Positions 36,024-46,317 are shown, numbered from the stretch's first letter. The stretch is 57,878 nt of DNA from Mesorhizobium alhagi CCNWXJ12-2 (GCF_000236565.1 NZ_AHAM01000183.1:1-57878); one strand, 5' to 3'. Translations and numbers: made by a program. The notes: a model not told the origin generated them from the sequence alone.

Positions 36024-37853
36024 TCATTTCGCCGTCGCCGGTTTGCCAAGCACGATCGCGGCCTCTTCGTTGAGCGCCTGGCCCGGCCGCTTCGGCTGGG
36101 TCAGTGGTGTCGGCACCGGCATGTTGCCTTTCATCAGGCCGCGGCCGGCTTTGATGCCGCCGGCAATCTGCAACTCCAGTCGCTCGGCGTCGCGGCGGCG
36201 CACATCCGCTATCACCTCGGCCGCTTCTTCCTCCTCCGCGCCGAGGTGCCGTAGCGTGCTTTCACCGAACAAGAGCGCCGATTCGAAGGTCTCGCGCATC
36301 TGGTAGTCGACGCCGGCGCGGATCAGCGCCATTGCATTGCCGCGGTCATAGGCGCGCGCCAGCACCGGAACCAGCGGAAACTCCGCCTTCATCTGCTCGG
36401 CGATCCTGACCGAGACTTCGGCCTTGTCGACGCAGATCAGAACCGCACGCGCCTTGCCGGCGCCGGCCGCGCGCAGGATGTCGAGTCTGGTGCCATCGCC
36501 ATAATAGACCTTGAAGCCGAAATCGGCGGCGGCATGGATCATCTCCACGTCATTGTCGATGATCGATACGTCGATGCCGCGCAAAAGCAGCGGCTGACTG
36601 GCGATCTGACCAAACCGGCCGAACCCGATGACCAGAACGCTCCCCGTCAATCCATCGGCCACGTCGACGCCTTCCAGCGTCTGCTCGTCCGCCGGAGTGA
36701 TCCGGCGCAGCACCACGATGGCCAGCGGCGTCAGCACCATCGAAATGATGATGATTGCGGTCAGCATGGCATTGGCTTGGCCGTCGATAATGCCGACCGC
36801 CAGAGCCGACGAGTAGAGCACGAAAGCGAATTCGCCGCCCTGCGCCATCACCACCGCGCGTTCCAGCGCTTCGCGATGGCCTGATTTCAGGAACCGCGCG
36901 ACGAGATAAATGCCGAGCCCCTTCACGACCATGTAGGCCACGACATAGGCCGCGACCGTCATCCAGTTCGCCCACACCACAGTCAAATCGAGCGACATGC
37001 CGACCGCAAGAAAGAACAGTCCGAGCAGGACGCCGCGAAACGGCTCGATATCAGCCTCGAGCTGATGGCGGAAAGTCGATTCGGAAAGCAGCACGCCAGC
37101 CAGGAAGGCGCCCATCGCCATCGACAGGCCGCCGAGCTCCATGGCCAGCGCCGAACCGAGCACGACGAGCAGGGCGGCGGCGGTCATGACCTCGCGGGCG
37201 CGCGATTCGGCCAGTATGCGAAACAGTGGATTGAGGAGGTAGCGCCCCGCCAGCACCAGCCCGGCGATCGAGGCCAGCCCGATGCCGACGTCGATCAGGC
37301 GCTCTGCCCAGCTCATATCGGCCCCGCCGGGCGCCAGGAATGCCACCAGCGCCAGCAGCGGAACGATGGCGAGATCCTCGAGCAGCAGGATCGAGATCAT
37401 GCGCTGGCCTTTGGGCGAGGCCATATCGCCCCGCTCCTCCAGCAACTGCATGACGATCGCTGTCGATGTCAGCACGAAGCCCGCGGCCGCGACGAAGGAA
37501 ACGGCGACGGGAAAGCCGGTGGCCAGCCCGATGCATGTCAGCAGCAGCGCGCAAACGCCGACCTGGAGCATGCCGAGCCCGAAAATCTCGCGGCGCATGC
37601 CCCAAAGCCGCGAAGGCTCCATTTCAAGGCCGATGATGAACAGGAACATCACCACGCCGAGTTCCGCGACGTGCAAAATCGCTTCGGGATCGGAGAACAG
37701 GCCGAGCCCGAACGGCCCGATGACCAGCCCCGCCGCCAGATAGCCGAGGATCGACCCCAGTCCAAGACGCTTGAAGATCGGGACTGCGACGACGCCCGCC
37801 GCAAGCAGTGCCACGACGTGGACGAGATCGCTGCCTGCCGCTTCTGTCGCCAT
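36024..37853 (-). CDS. CPA2 family monovalent cation:proton antiporter, Kef-like, with RCK domain
   Basis: The 609-residue protein has about twelve to thirteen membrane helices (residues 5-385) of the Na+/H+ exchanger fold, with the TGFPVAVSFVAAAGFVLTST and AMGAFLAGVLLSES segments typical of Kef-type carriers. A TrkA-N/RCK domain follows (about 410-525, GFGRFGQIASQPLL) that binds nucleotide and gates transport. Kef systems expel K+ to protect against electrophiles and are glutathione-regulated; no KefF/KefG ancillary gene is adjacent. The last 80 residues form a Pro-rich tail. Confidence 0.9.
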   Translation of the reverse strand: MATEAAGSDLVHVVALLAAGVVAVPIFKRLGLGSILGYLAAGLVIGPFGLGLFSDPEAILHVAELGVVMFLFIIGLEMEPSRLWGMRREIFGLGMLQVGVCALLLTCIGLATGFPVAVSFVAAAGFVLTSTAIVMQLLEERGDMASPKGQRMISILLLEDLAIVPLLALVAFLAPGGADMSWAERLIDVGIGLASIAGLVLAGRYLLNPLFRILAESRAREVMTAAALLVVLGSALAMELGGLSMAMGAFLAGVLLSESTFRHQLEADIEPFRGVLLGLFFLAVGMSLDLTVVWANWMTVAAYVVAYMVVKGLGIYLVARFLKSGHREALERAVVMAQGGEFAFVLYSSALAVGIIDGQANAMLTAIIIISMVLTPLAIVVLRRITPADEQTLEGVDVADGLTGSVLVIGFGRFGQIASQPLLLRGIDVSIIDNDVEMIHAAADFGFKVYYGDGTRLDILRAAGAGKARAVLICVDKAEVSVRIAEQMKAEFPLVPVLARAYDRGNAMALIRAGVDYQMRETFESALLFGESTLRHLGAEEEEAAEVIADVRRRDAERLELQIAGGIKAGRGLMKGNMPVPTPLTQPKRPGQALNEEAAIVLGKPATAK

Positions 37854-38016
37854 GCCTGTTTCCCTATCGAATGCCTGGTTCCGTCCGCCCTTAACGCAGG
37901 CGAACGCGAATGTCTTCGACAGGATATGGATTCGGCGTCGGACGGAACAGTGTTAAATGCGTTTTTGCGACCGTCGGCAGGTTCCCGCAATTGCCGCCGC
38001 CAGCCTTGAGGCCAGC

Positions 38017-38571
38017 CTATTCGGCGGTGATGGAGCCCACCGCGGTCGCGTCGACGCGCTTCAGGCTCATGCCGATCACCGGCACCAGTTCCTTTTCGAC
38101 GCGAACCGAAACGGTGACGTTCATGGTGTTCTTGTCGGCGACGCGGGCCTGCATCACGCCCTTTAGCTGATTGCGGTTGATCGCGAGCACGACCTTGCCG
38201 CCGTCGACGACATTGCCTGAAACGATGTCGAGGCCCTTGCCCGCGGCGCCGTCCATGAATGTGCCCTTGTAGCCCTTCGCGCCCTTATGCTCGACGGTGG
38301 CGGACATCTTCTGGGTGAAGACGCCGACCCTGCACGAGCCATCGAGCGTCATGCCGAGCTTCTTGGCGGGCGTGGAGCCGTTGAAGGTGCAGTTGAATTT
38401 GGTGCCCTTGTATTTGCCGGCGACGATTTCGCCAGGTCCGCTCCAGTCGCCTTCGACGCTCTGAAAGAATTTGCGGTCGCGCTCAGCGGCTTGGGCGGAA
38501 GCGACGAAGCCTGCTGTCGCCACGGAGGCGGCAAGAACGGGCAGGATGGCGGACAGGATTACGCGTTTCAT
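38017..38571 (-). CDS. Secreted protein of unknown function
   Basis: The 184-residue product has a clear signal peptide (LSAILPVLAASVATAGFVASAQA, cleaved before AERDR). The mature part is basic and beta-rich, with GDWSGPGEIVAGKYKGTKF, two Cys (FNCTFNG and GSCRVGVF) that could pair, and a KGYKGTFMDG stretch. This looks like a lipocalin-like or calycin-type beta barrel, but I do not recognise a named family. Neighbouring genes (antiporter, YcjF/YcjX) give no functional hint. Confidence 0.8.
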   Translation of the reverse strand: MKRVILSAILPVLAASVATAGFVASAQAAERDRKFFQSVEGDWSGPGEIVAGKYKGTKFNCTFNGSTPAKKLGMTLDGSCRVGVFTQKMSATVEHKGAKGYKGTFMDGAAGKGLDIVSGNVVDGGKVVLAINRNQLKGVMQARVADKNTMNVTVSVRVEKELVPVIGMSLKRVDATAVGSITAE

Positions 38572-38681
38572 CGAGGGACACCCTGCTACAGGAACTGAAA
38601 AATCGGTAGCCCAACCATGAACAAGATTGGTTAATGCTTCGTCACCTGGCTTGATTTCCGCCCCGGCATTTCTCCATTGCG

Positions 38682-39758
38682 TCAGCTCTCCGGTGGCGGA
38701 GCGCCTGCCTGCTTTTTAGACGCGAAAGAGGTCAATGCCGTGAGGAAGTCGCTGATGCCGGGCCGCTTCACGGCAGTGAAGGGCAGGGGCCTGGCGGCCT
38801 CCATGGCGGCGATGCCGATGCGCGCCGTCATCATGCCGTTGACGACACCTTCGCCGAGCTTTGCCGACAAGCGGGCGGCCAGCCCCTGGCCGACGATCTG
38901 GTGAACGAAATCGTCACCGGCCGCGATCGCTCCTGTGACCGCGAGATGCGCCAGCACGCTGCGCGCCAGCCGGAAGAAGCCGAGCGTTCCCGGCCTTCCG
39001 CCGTAAAGCTCGGACAGCCGGCGTATCAGCCGGCCCGATTCGAACACGACATAAGCGATGTCGACCAGCGCGCGCGGACTAACCGCGGTGACCAGCGAGA
39101 CGCGCTTGGCCGCGTCGAGGACCATGATCTTCGCCCGGGCGTCGAGCGGTGCCAGTATCTCGGTCTCTGCCAGGCGCACGAGATTCGCGCCGTCGATGAT
39201 TTCGTTGCGCAACTCGGCAAGCGCTCTGCGGCCGGCCGCTGTATCCGGCTTGGCGGCGACCAGCGCAGACAAATCGTCGACCACAGCGCGGGCAGCCTTG
39301 GCATCGTCCCGCACAACCGCATCCAACGCCCGAGCGCGCAGCTTCTCCACCGACGCGAGGCGCGACAGGGCCAGCATCTCGCGAATGAGGATGATCACCA
39401 GCGCGACTGCCGCGATCACCGCCGTGCCGGCCGCCAGCCAGCCCAGCCATTCGGCGCGCTGGAAAAGCTCGCGGATCAACTGATCCGTCCACAGGCCGAT
39501 GGCGAGCGAGACCAGAATGCCGAAGGCCCCCAGGAAGATAGCAGCCAATCGCGAACGCCGCTTCGGCGGGGAGGCGGGGGGCGGCACGCTTTCGGCGATA
39601 TCCGGCTCGGCAAAGACGTCGATCTCGGCCGGCGTGACGATAGCCGCGTCCGGCCTGATCGCGCGCGGCTTGCGCGGTGCGTCGGCGACCGGCCGTTCGT
39701 CTCTTTGGGCGGGCTCCGGCTCGATGCGGAACGCAGCCGGTTTGCGGGGCGGCGTCAT
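38682..39758 (-). CDS. ycjF: YcjF family (DUF697) inner-membrane protein
   Basis: The 358-residue protein has a Pro/Arg-rich cytoplasmic N-terminus, two membrane helices (about residues 70-90 and 100-125) and a C-terminal DUF697 domain (about 215-345, with AKRVSLVTAVSPRALVDIAY). YcjF is a long-known partner of YcjX, of unclear role. The start overlaps the YcjX stop by four bases (ATGA type), indicating translational coupling. Confidence 0.9.
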   Translation of the reverse strand: MTPPRKPAAFRIEPEPAQRDERPVADAPRKPRAIRPDAAIVTPAEIDVFAEPDIAESVPPPASPPKRRSRLAAIFLGAFGILVSLAIGLWTDQLIRELFQRAEWLGWLAAGTAVIAAVALVIILIREMLALSRLASVEKLRARALDAVVRDDAKAARAVVDDLSALVAAKPDTAAGRRALAELRNEIIDGANLVRLAETEILAPLDARAKIMVLDAAKRVSLVTAVSPRALVDIAYVVFESGRLIRRLSELYGGRPGTLGFFRLARSVLAHLAVTGAIAAGDDFVHQIVGQGLAARLSAKLGEGVVNGMMTARIGIAAMEAARPLPFTAVKRPGISDFLTALTSFASKKQAGAPPPES

Positions 39759-41218
39759 GCCAGATGATCTCCAATCAGGAACTGCAGCGCGCGGTCCAGC
39801 CTTATATGCGGCAGCGACAGGGTCACGCCCTCGGCCGTCTTTTCGAGTTTTGGCGGACGAAAGCGGACGATGCGCAGCGCCTCGTCCTGCGCTTTGCCCT
39901 CGCTTTGCTCAAAAGCCGTGTCAACTTTCGCCGGCAAGTCGCCGGGAAATATCGCGGTTTCGGTTTCGCCGTCGAAAATCTCGCCGCCGATCCGTTCGCC
40001 CTTGAGCGGGGTACCGATGATGACCGGCAGCGTCTCGCGACCCTGCTTGACGCTGCCCTCTCGGGTGGCGCGGATGGCCGCCATGGCCAGCACATCGACC
40101 GTCGCGCCCGAGAAATTGGCGCGCTTCACCGCCCGGTCCGCGATCCGCCGGACGATGGCCTGCAGCCGGTCGTGGCTCTCGTGGTGCAGGTGATCGGCCT
40201 TGGTCGCCGCCACCAGGATGCGGTCGATGCGCCGCGAGAACCAGTCGGTCAGCAAGCTGCCGCGTCCAGGCCGGAAGCAGGCGAGGATCTCCGTCAGCGC
40301 ACGTTCCAGATCGGCCATCGCGCCAGGTCCGGCGTTCAGAGCCTGCATGGCGTCGATCAGCACGATCTGCCGGTCGAGCCGCGCAATGTGCTCGCGAAAG
40401 AACGGCTTGACCACATGCGTCTTGTAGGCCTCGTAGCGGCGCTCCATCATCGCGTGCAGCGAACCGCCTCGGGCGCGCTTGTCGCCGAGGCCGGGCAGGG
40501 GCGCGAAGGTCAGCGCCGGCGAGCCGTCGAGATCGCCCGGCATCAAAAAACGCCCGGGCGGCAGGGTCGACAGCGCCCGCTCGTCGAGCTTGCAGGCCTT
40601 GAGATAGGCGGCAAAGGCTTCGGCCAAGTTCCGCGCGACCATCTCGTCGGCGTCCGCCCCGGGATCCACAGTCGCGGACAGTCTGCGCCAGGCCTCGGAA
40701 AGCTCGGCCCGCACCGGCAGTTCCGTCAGTTCGAACGCCTCGCGGGAAAACTCGGCATAGCTCTTTCCCAGCAGCGGCAGGTCGAGCAGCCACTCGCCGG
40801 GATAATCGACGATGTCGACCGACAGCCGGCCGCGCGAAAACATCCGGCCCCAGCCGGACGCCGATTCGTATTCGATCGTCAGCCGCAATTCGGAGATGGC
40901 GCGCGTCGATTCCGGCCAGACCCGCGCCTTCACCAGCGCGTCGATGTGATCCTCGTACTGGAAGCGCGGCACGGCGTCGTCAGGCTGCTCTTCCAGGAAG
41001 GCCCGGGCGATGCGGCCGGATTTCTGGACCTCGAACAGCGGCAACCGGCCGCCATGGACAAGATTGTGGACGAAGGCCGAGATGAACACCGTCTTGCCGG
41101 CGCGGGAAAGCCCCGTCACCCCGACCCGGAGCGATGGCGCGAAAAGCCCGCTTGCCCGCCCCGAGAGCGTGTCGAGCGCAATCCGCGCCTCGTCGGTGAA
41201 ACTGGTCAGAGACGCCAA
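39755..41218 (-). CDS. ycjX: YcjX family P-loop GTPase-like protein
   Basis: The 487-residue protein carries the Walker A GLSRAGKTVFISA near residue 35 and the DUF463 signatures VDIVDYPGEWLLDLPL and GRGSLLTDWFSRRIDRILVA (spread over the middle third). YcjX proteins belong to the GTPase-like ATP/GTP-binding group tied to envelope stress in enterobacteria; the role in rhizobia is unknown. It is followed by ycjF with a four-base overlap and preceded by a SixA-like phosphatase. Confidence 0.92.
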   Translation of the reverse strand: MASLTSFTDEARIALDTLSGRASGLFAPSLRVGVTGLSRAGKTVFISAFVHNLVHGGRLPLFEVQKSGRIARAFLEEQPDDAVPRFQYEDHIDALVKARVWPESTRAISELRLTIEYESASGWGRMFSRGRLSVDIVDYPGEWLLDLPLLGKSYAEFSREAFELTELPVRAELSEAWRRLSATVDPGADADEMVARNLAEAFAAYLKACKLDERALSTLPPGRFLMPGDLDGSPALTFAPLPGLGDKRARGGSLHAMMERRYEAYKTHVVKPFFREHIARLDRQIVLIDAMQALNAGPGAMADLERALTEILACFRPGRGSLLTDWFSRRIDRILVAATKADHLHHESHDRLQAIVRRIADRAVKRANFSGATVDVLAMAAIRATREGSVKQGRETLPVIIGTPLKGERIGGEIFDGETETAIFPGDLPAKVDTAFEQSEGKAQDEALRIVRFRPPKLEKTAEGVTLSLPHIRLDRALQFLIGDHLA

Positions 41219-41291
41219 GCGAATTCCCCGGACTGCCGATCCCCGCCATATAGGCCACGGGGCTGGCTTTTGAAATGGCGCACCGGAGGTG

Positions 41292-41798
41292 TCAAAGGTC
41301 GGCGGGCGTCAGGAAATTTTCCAGATAGCCGCGGCCGGGCGCTGCGTCTGTGAGGTTGCCCTCGAAGCGGATGACCGCCAGGCCCGAGGTCGGAAAGCCG
41401 GAATTCAGCGTCGCGCGCGCATTGTCGTCGCCGCTGCCGGAGACGGCCATAGCCAGATCCTCCATCATCGGATTATGCCCGATGATCAGCAGCGAACCCG
41501 CCGCGCCGTTGGCCCGGATGATCGACAGATAGCCGGCGGCGTCCTCCGAATAGAGCGCGTCCGAGAAGAGGACGCGGCCGGTGTCGGTGTTGCCGGCTAT
41601 TCCCTCCAGCGTCTCTCGGGCGCGCCTGGCGTTGGAGCACAGGGTAAGGTCGGGAACGTAGCCGCAGGCGCGCATGGCGACGCCAATGGCCTCCGAGTCG
41701 GCAAGGCCCGATGCGTCGAGCGGCCGGTCGAAATCGCGCATTCCGGGCGCGGCCCAGCCGGCCTTGGCATGTCTCAGGAGAAAAAGCCTGCTGGCCAA
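41292..41798 (-). CDS. SixA-like histidine phosphatase
   Basis: The 168-residue product is of the SixA/phosphoglycerate mutase-like family: RLFLLRHAKAGWA holds the catalytic RHA, and the second His is in IIGHNPMMEDLA. In E. coli SixA dephosphorylates phosphohistidine in HPt-type domains, so the HPt and CckA genes in this window are conceivable targets, but that is speculation. I chose a TTG start preceded by GGGGG because it matches the family N-terminus; an in-frame ATG lies 16 codons upstream with no good ribosome site. Confidence 0.85.
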   Translation of the reverse strand: MASRLFLLRHAKAGWAAPGMRDFDRPLDASGLADSEAIGVAMRACGYVPDLTLCSNARRARETLEGIAGNTDTGRVLFSDALYSEDAAGYLSIIRANGAAGSLLIIGHNPMMEDLAMAVSGSGDDNARATLNSGFPTSGLAVIRFEGNLTDAAPGRGYLENFLTPADL

Positions 41799-41972
41799 AA
41801 CGACCCCCGTTTTTGCCGCGACCGGCGGCCGATCGGCGAATGCCATGCCGGTTTAGCGGCGCCTGCCCTTTCGCGCAACACGCCGAAAGGCCAAGCCGGC
41901 CGCGGCATGGAAGCGCGCGAAGCCGGACTTTAAGTGCCACTAACAATTGCGTGACCTTCTTTACGAATGACC

Positions 41973-42001
41973 TTGTGCGACTTCGGGCCGGCGAATATAT
42001 A
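41973..42001 (+). promoter_or_regulatory. Possible sigma-70-type promoter of dksA
   Basis: TTGTGC and TATATA are 17 bases apart and end 24 bases before the dksA ATG. A GGGG ribosome site lies between. The spacing is ideal; the -35 matches only in part. Confidence 0.4.
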
Positions 42002-42025
42002 GGCCCCGAAAAAAGGGGTACTGGG

Positions 42026-42451
42026 ATGAGTCGAATGAACGCTCTCGCTGATGCCGATTACGTTCCCTCGGAAGACGAGCCGTTCATGAACGAGCGGCAG
42101 AAATCCTATTTTCGCGCCAAGCTCGTCACCTGGAAGAACGATATTTTGCGCGAAGCGCGCGAAACGCTGGAAATCCTGCAGCAGGAAAACGCCAATCACC
42201 CGGACCTCGCCGACCGCGCCTCGTCCGAGACAGACCGCGCCATCGAGCTCCGCGCCCGCGACCGCCAGCGCAAGCTGATCGCCAAGATCGATTCGGCGCT
42301 GCAGCGGATCGATGAGGGAACCTACGGCTTTTGCGAGGAAACCGGCGAGCCGATCGCGCTCAAGCGGCTGGATGCCCGTCCGATCGCCACGCTCTCCATC
42401 GAGGCTCAGGAGCGCCACGAGCGGCGCGAAAAAGTCTATCGCGACGACTGA
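42026..42451 (+). CDS. dksA: RNA polymerase-binding transcription factor DksA
   Basis: The 141-residue protein enters the polymerase secondary channel and works with ppGpp. A coiled-coil N-terminal domain (about 20-105) carries NHPDLADRASSETDRAIELR with the tip Asp and Ala. The zinc finger is degenerate: only one Cys remains (GFCEETGEPIALKRL), and the other three are replaced. Single-Cys DksA is standard in alphaproteobacteria. The ATG follows a GGGG site. A hairpin terminator follows. Confidence 0.95.
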   Translation: MSRMNALADADYVPSEDEPFMNERQKSYFRAKLVTWKNDILREARETLEILQQENANHPDLADRASSETDRAIELRARDRQRKLIAKIDSALQRIDEGTYGFCEETGEPIALKRLDARPIATLSIEAQERHERREKVYRDD

Positions 42452-42458
42452 ACAAGCA

Positions 42459-42540
42459 AATAGCGAATAGTGAGTAGCGAATAGGGAAATTCGCTTGCAA
42501 TGGCCGGTTCTCCGGCCATTTTTTATTCGCTATTCGCTAC
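42459..42540. repeat. Heptamer repeats flanking the dksA terminator
   Basis: Four tandem heptamers (AATAGCG, AATAGTG, AGTAGCG, AATAGGG) lie just after dksA. Inverted copies (TATTCGC twice) lie at the end of the FliO-like gene. GTAGCGAATAG and CTATTCGCTAC form a perfect 11-bp outer stem enclosing the dksA terminator. Confidence 0.75.
42499..42524 (+). terminator. Rho-independent terminator after dksA
   Basis: AATGGCCGG and CCGGCCATT form a nine-bp stem with a TTCT loop, followed by a run of T. Confidence 0.88.
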
Positions 42541-43298
42541 CTCTTGTGGCTCGAAAGCTCGCCAAGGAGCTTGGTCATCTCGTCGTCCAGCGATGGGACG
42601 GGCGGCCTCGCGGAATTCGTGGCCGGCTTTTCGTCGAGCGAGACTTCGAGTTCCTTTAGAAGTGCATCGTCCAGATCCTCCTGCTGCCTCACGGGCTTGA
42701 AGGATGATGGCTGCTGCGGTCGCGGCGCCGGCGTATAGCGATGCTCCTGCGGCAAGGGCGCAACGGTTGCCGCCGCCGGCATTCTCGGCGGCTCCGGTTT
42801 CGACACGGGCTGCGGCGTCGCCGCCGGCTCGCTTATGCTGCGGCCGATCGGCTGTGTTGCGGGCCGTTCCGGTGTGCGGGGCGGCGGTGGGGTTGCAGGC
42901 CGGGCGGGCGGCTGCTCGACAAGGCGCGGCCTCGGCAATTGCTGCGGCTGCGCGACCGCATCCCGGCTGCTGTCGCCGGTCAGGGCAGGGCGGCGCTGCT
43001 GGGTAAGCCTGATGTCGCGCTCCACCACGACGTCGGTCGGGCCGCCGATCAGAAGCAGATGCTCCATGTCGTCGCGGCGCACCAGCACCAGCCGCCTGTG
43101 ACTGTCCACTGCCGTTGCATCCATCACCGCAAGACGGGTCTTGCGGTTGCGGCCGCCGGCGACAAATGTGCCGAAGGTGAGGCTGCGGACCATCTTGATG
43201 ATGATCAGCACGATGAGCAGGAGGAGGAGCGCGGCGAACGTCCAAACGATCGCCTGGGTATATCCGGGACCCGCCAGTCCATCCAACCAGTCCTGCAT
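42537..43298 (-). CDS. FliO-like flagellar biosynthetic protein
   Basis: The 253-residue product starts with a membrane helix (about residues 13-35, IVWTFAALLLLLIVLIIIKM) and a small FliO-type domain (about 36-100, LAVMDATAVDSHRRLVLVRRD and LLLIGGPTDVVVE), then a long Pro-rich tail. FliO helps assemble the flagellar export gate. No other flagellar gene is in this window, so a different role is possible. I start at MQDWLDGLAGPG, preceded by GGGGA. Its stop codon lies inside a heptamer repeat, and it is divergent from cckA. Confidence 0.82.
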   Translation of the reverse strand: MQDWLDGLAGPGYTQAIVWTFAALLLLLIVLIIIKMVRSLTFGTFVAGGRNRKTRLAVMDATAVDSHRRLVLVRRDDMEHLLLIGGPTDVVVERDIRLTQQRRPALTGDSSRDAVAQPQQLPRPRLVEQPPARPATPPPPRTPERPATQPIGRSISEPAATPQPVSKPEPPRMPAAATVAPLPQEHRYTPAPRPQQPSSFKPVRQQEDLDDALLKELEVSLDEKPATNSARPPVPSLDDEMTKLLGELSSHKR

Positions 43299-43590
43299 CT
43301 TTTTCCCCGTATCGTTCTTGCCGCCCCAGGGCGACACTAGACCGTTGCAGCCGCCATCTGCAAGGTTCGTTTCACGGTTCGTGACGCGCTGAAATACGCT
43401 ATCTCGCTCAAGGCCCGGCAAGGCCGGTTTTTCCCGGCCCATTTTCAGGCTAGAGCTATGCGCGTCGGGGAGAATGTGATTCAAGCGGTCTGCGCGTTGC
43501 GCAGCGTAGCAGAGCAAAATTTGCAGCGTCCTTTGCGCGTCCAATTAATGCACGCGATGCTGCAGTACCGGGGAAACAGGCAGGGGGCCT

Positions 43591-46200
43591 ATGGCCAAGG
43601 AAACACGCGGCGATTTTTATCCGGTGCCTATCGTCGATCAGAACACGCGCCCCGGCGCGATAACGCGGCTCATCGTCTTCATCGTCGTCCTGACGGGCGC
43701 GGCGATCGTTTTCGGCCTTTTCCGCGAGAGCCTCGGCGATCCGTTCCTGCTCGGCATGCTCGGCGTGCTCGCGATGATCGGCGTCGGCTATCTCTTCGCC
43801 ACCGCGATCGGCTTCATCCAGATCGCGCCGCGCTCTACCACGGACGAGCTGTCCAAGGCCTTCGTCGATTCGATGTCGCAAGGCCTGCTGGTCACGGACA
43901 CCAAGGGCAGGGTCATCTACGCCAACCGCGCCTATGCCGATATGACTGGGGCCACCGCCGCGGCCGATCTGAAGACGGTGGAGAGCCTGCTTTCGGACGT
44001 CCAGGAAGCTTCGCCGACGATCTACCGCCTGGCGTCCGGCCTGCGCGACGGCCAGGCCGGCGATGGTGAGTTCCGTCTCCCCCAGGCCATCAGGCCGGGT
44101 TCGGAGCCCGGCGCGCGCTGGTACAGGGCGCGTGCGCGGACCTTCAAGGTTCCTGGCCAGCGCCTGCCGCTGTTTGCCTGGCAACTCGCCGATATTTCGA
44201 AGGAGCGCGCCGAGCAGGAGCGGTTCTTCCTCGACCTGCAGCAGGCGATCGACCATCTCGACCATGCGCCTGCCGGCTTCTTCTCCGCCGATCAGGACGG
44301 CCGCGTCACCTATATCAACGCCACGCTGGCGGAGTGGCTGGGCATCGATCTCGCCAGCTTCACGCCGGGCGCCACCACCCTGCACGAAATCGTCGCCGGC
44401 GACGGCATGGCGCTCATCCGCTCGGTCAAGGCCGATCCCGGTACGACCCGCAACGCCGTCATCGATCTCGACCTTGCGACCGCCACCGGCGAAGTTCTGC
44501 CGGTGCGTTTCATGCACCGCGTTTCGGCGAGCCGCGAGGGACTGAACGGGCCGACCCGCACGATCGTGCTCAACCGCACCCAGGGCGAGGATTCTTCCGC
44601 CGATCTCAGGGCTTCCGAGATCCGGTTTACGCGCTTCTTCAATTCCACGCCGATGGCGATCGCCGGCGTCGATTCGTCCGGCCGGATCGTGCGCACCAAT
44701 GCGCCGTTCCTGTCGCTGTTCTCCAGCGTCGTCGACCGCGATGCGGTCGACGCCCGCGTGCGCCTCGACACGGTCATCCACGAGCGCGACCGCGCCGCCT
44801 TCGCGGCGGCCCTTGAAAAAGCCCGGCAGCGCCAAGCCGACATCGCGCCGATCGATACCGTGCTGCCCAACAATGAGGAGCGCCATATCCGCTTCTACGT
44901 CAATGCGGTGGCCGACGGCACAGGCGGCGAGGGCGCCGAGGAGGCCGCGATCGTCTATGCCGTCGAGACAACCGAGCAGAAGGCGATGGAAGGCCAGATG
45001 GCCCAGAGCCAGAAGATGCAGGCGGTCGGCCAACTCGCCGGCGGCATCGCTCACGATTTCAACAATGTGCTCACCGCCATCATCATGGCGTCGGATCTGC
45101 TTCTGACCAATCACCGGCCGTCGGACCCGTCCTTCCCCGACATCATGAACATCAAGCAGAACGCCAACCGCGCCGCCTCGCTGGTCAGGCAGCTTCTGGC
45201 GTTTTCGCGCAAGCAGACGCTGCGGCCGGAAGTCCTCAACCTGACCGACGTGCTCGCCGATCTCCGGATGCTTCTGGCCCGGCTGGTCGGCAACACCGTG
45301 AAGCTCAAGGTCGACCACGGCCGCGACCTCTGGCCGGTCAAGGTCGACATCGGCCAGTTCGAGCAGGTCGTGGTCAATCTCGCGGTCAATGCGCGCGACG
45401 CCATGCCGGACGGCGGCGAATTGACGGTGCGGACCATGAACGTCGCCGCAGCCGAGTGCCAGAAATTCGGCTACCGCGAACTCACTGCGGCCGATTACGT
45501 GCTGGTCGAGGTCGAGGATACCGGCAGCGGCATCGCACCCGACGTGCTCAAGAAGATTTTCGAGCCGTTCTTCACCACCAAGGAAGTGGGCAAGGGCACC
45601 GGCCTCGGCCTCTCGATGGTCTATGGCATCATCAAGCAGACCGGCGGCTTCATCTTCTGCGATTCGGAACCCGGCAAGGGCTCTGTGTTCCGCATCTTCC
45701 TGCCGCGCCATGTGCCGGGCGCCAAACCGGTTCTCGATGACGACGCCAAACCCATGGTCGAGGGCGACGCGAAGGCCGCGGAAGTCGCTGTCGCCGCGGC
45801 CAAGCTCTCGGATGCGGCGCGCGACCTGTCGGGTTCGGCCACCGTGCTGCTGGTCGAGGACGAGGACGCGGTGCGCATGGGCGGCATGCGAGCGCTTACC
45901 TCCCGCGGCTACACGGTCCACGAGGCGTCGTCCGGCGTCGAGGCCCTGGAGGTCTATCATTCGCTCGGCGGACAGGTCGACATCGTCGTGTCGGACGTGG
46001 TCATGCCGGAAATGGACGGACCGACGCTGCTTGGCGAGTTGCGCAAGATCAGGCCCGATATAAAATTCATCTTCGTTTCCGGCTATGCGGAGGACGCGTT
46101 CGCGAAAAACCTGCCGGCCGATGCCAAGTTCGGCTTCCTGCCGAAACCCTTCTCGCTGAAGCAATTGGCGACGGTGGTGAAGGAAGTGCTGGAAAGCTGA
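43591..46200 (+). CDS. cckA: Cell-cycle hybrid histidine kinase CckA
   Basis: The 869-residue kinase controls the ChpT-CtrA phosphorelay. Two membrane helices (about residues 23-43 and 52-74) are followed by PAS domains (about 85-200, 210-330, 345-460), a HisKA domain with [16 protein letters not shown] and phospho-acceptor His488, the ATPase with [20 protein letters not shown] and [14 protein letters not shown], and a C-terminal receiver with [11 protein letters not shown], whose Asp is 802. This order matches Caulobacter and rhizobial CckA. It sits divergent from the FliO-like gene. The downstream region to 46756 contains no firm gene. Confidence 0.95.
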   Translation: MAKETRGDFYPVPIVDQNTRPGAITRLIVFIVVLTGAAIVFGLFRESLGDPFLLGMLGVLAMIGVGYLFATAIGFIQIAPRSTTDELSKAFVDSMSQGLLVTDTKGRVIYANRAYADMTGATAAADLKTVESLLSDVQEASPTIYRLASGLRDGQAGDGEFRLPQAIRPGSEPGARWYRARARTFKVPGQRLPLFAWQLADISKERAEQERFFLDLQQAIDHLDHAPAGFFSADQDGRVTYINATLAEWLGIDLASFTPGATTLHEIVAGDGMALIRSVKADPGTTRNAVIDLDLATATGEVLPVRFMHRVSASREGLNGPTRTIVLNRTQGEDSSADLRASEIRFTRFFNSTPMAIAGVDSSGRIVRTNAPFLSLFSSVVDRDAVDARVRLDTVIHERDRAAFAAALEKARQRQADIAPIDTVLPNNEERHIRFYVNAVADGTGGEGAEEAAIVYAVETTEQKAMEGQMAQSQKMQAVGQLAGGIAHDFNNVLTAIIMASDLLLTNHRPSDPSFPDIMNIKQNANRAASLVRQLLAFSRKQTLRPEVLNLTDVLADLRMLLARLVGNTVKLKVDHGRDLWPVKVDIGQFEQVVVNLAVNARDAMPDGGELTVRTMNVAAAECQKFGYRELTAADYVLVEVEDTGSGIAPDVLKKIFEPFFTTKEVGKGTGLGLSMVYGIIKQTGGFIFCDSEPGKGSVFRIFLPRHVPGAKPVLDDDAKPMVEGDAKAAEVAVAAAKLSDAARDLSGSATVLLVEDEDAVRMGGMRALTSRGYTVHEASSGVEALEVYHSLGGQVDIVVSDVVMPEMDGPTLLGELRKIRPDIKFIFVSGYAEDAFAKNLPADAKFGFLPKPFSLKQLATVVKEVLES

Positions 46201-46211
46201 CGTGACCATTG

Positions 46212-46230
46212 CCCGAGCCGCCTCGGGTCT
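46212..46230 (+). terminator. Possible terminator after cckA
   Basis: CCCGAG and CTCGGG form a six-bp stem with a four-base loop, followed by TCTTGTTCTT. The stem is short and the T tract broken, so this is moderate. Confidence 0.45.
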
Positions 46231-46317
46231 TGTTCTTCGGGCCACGTGGAGGTCTTTCCATGTTTGAGGGCGCGCGAATACGTTCCCGCGCTTCTTCTCG
46301 AAGCCGGGGTGTGGGAA

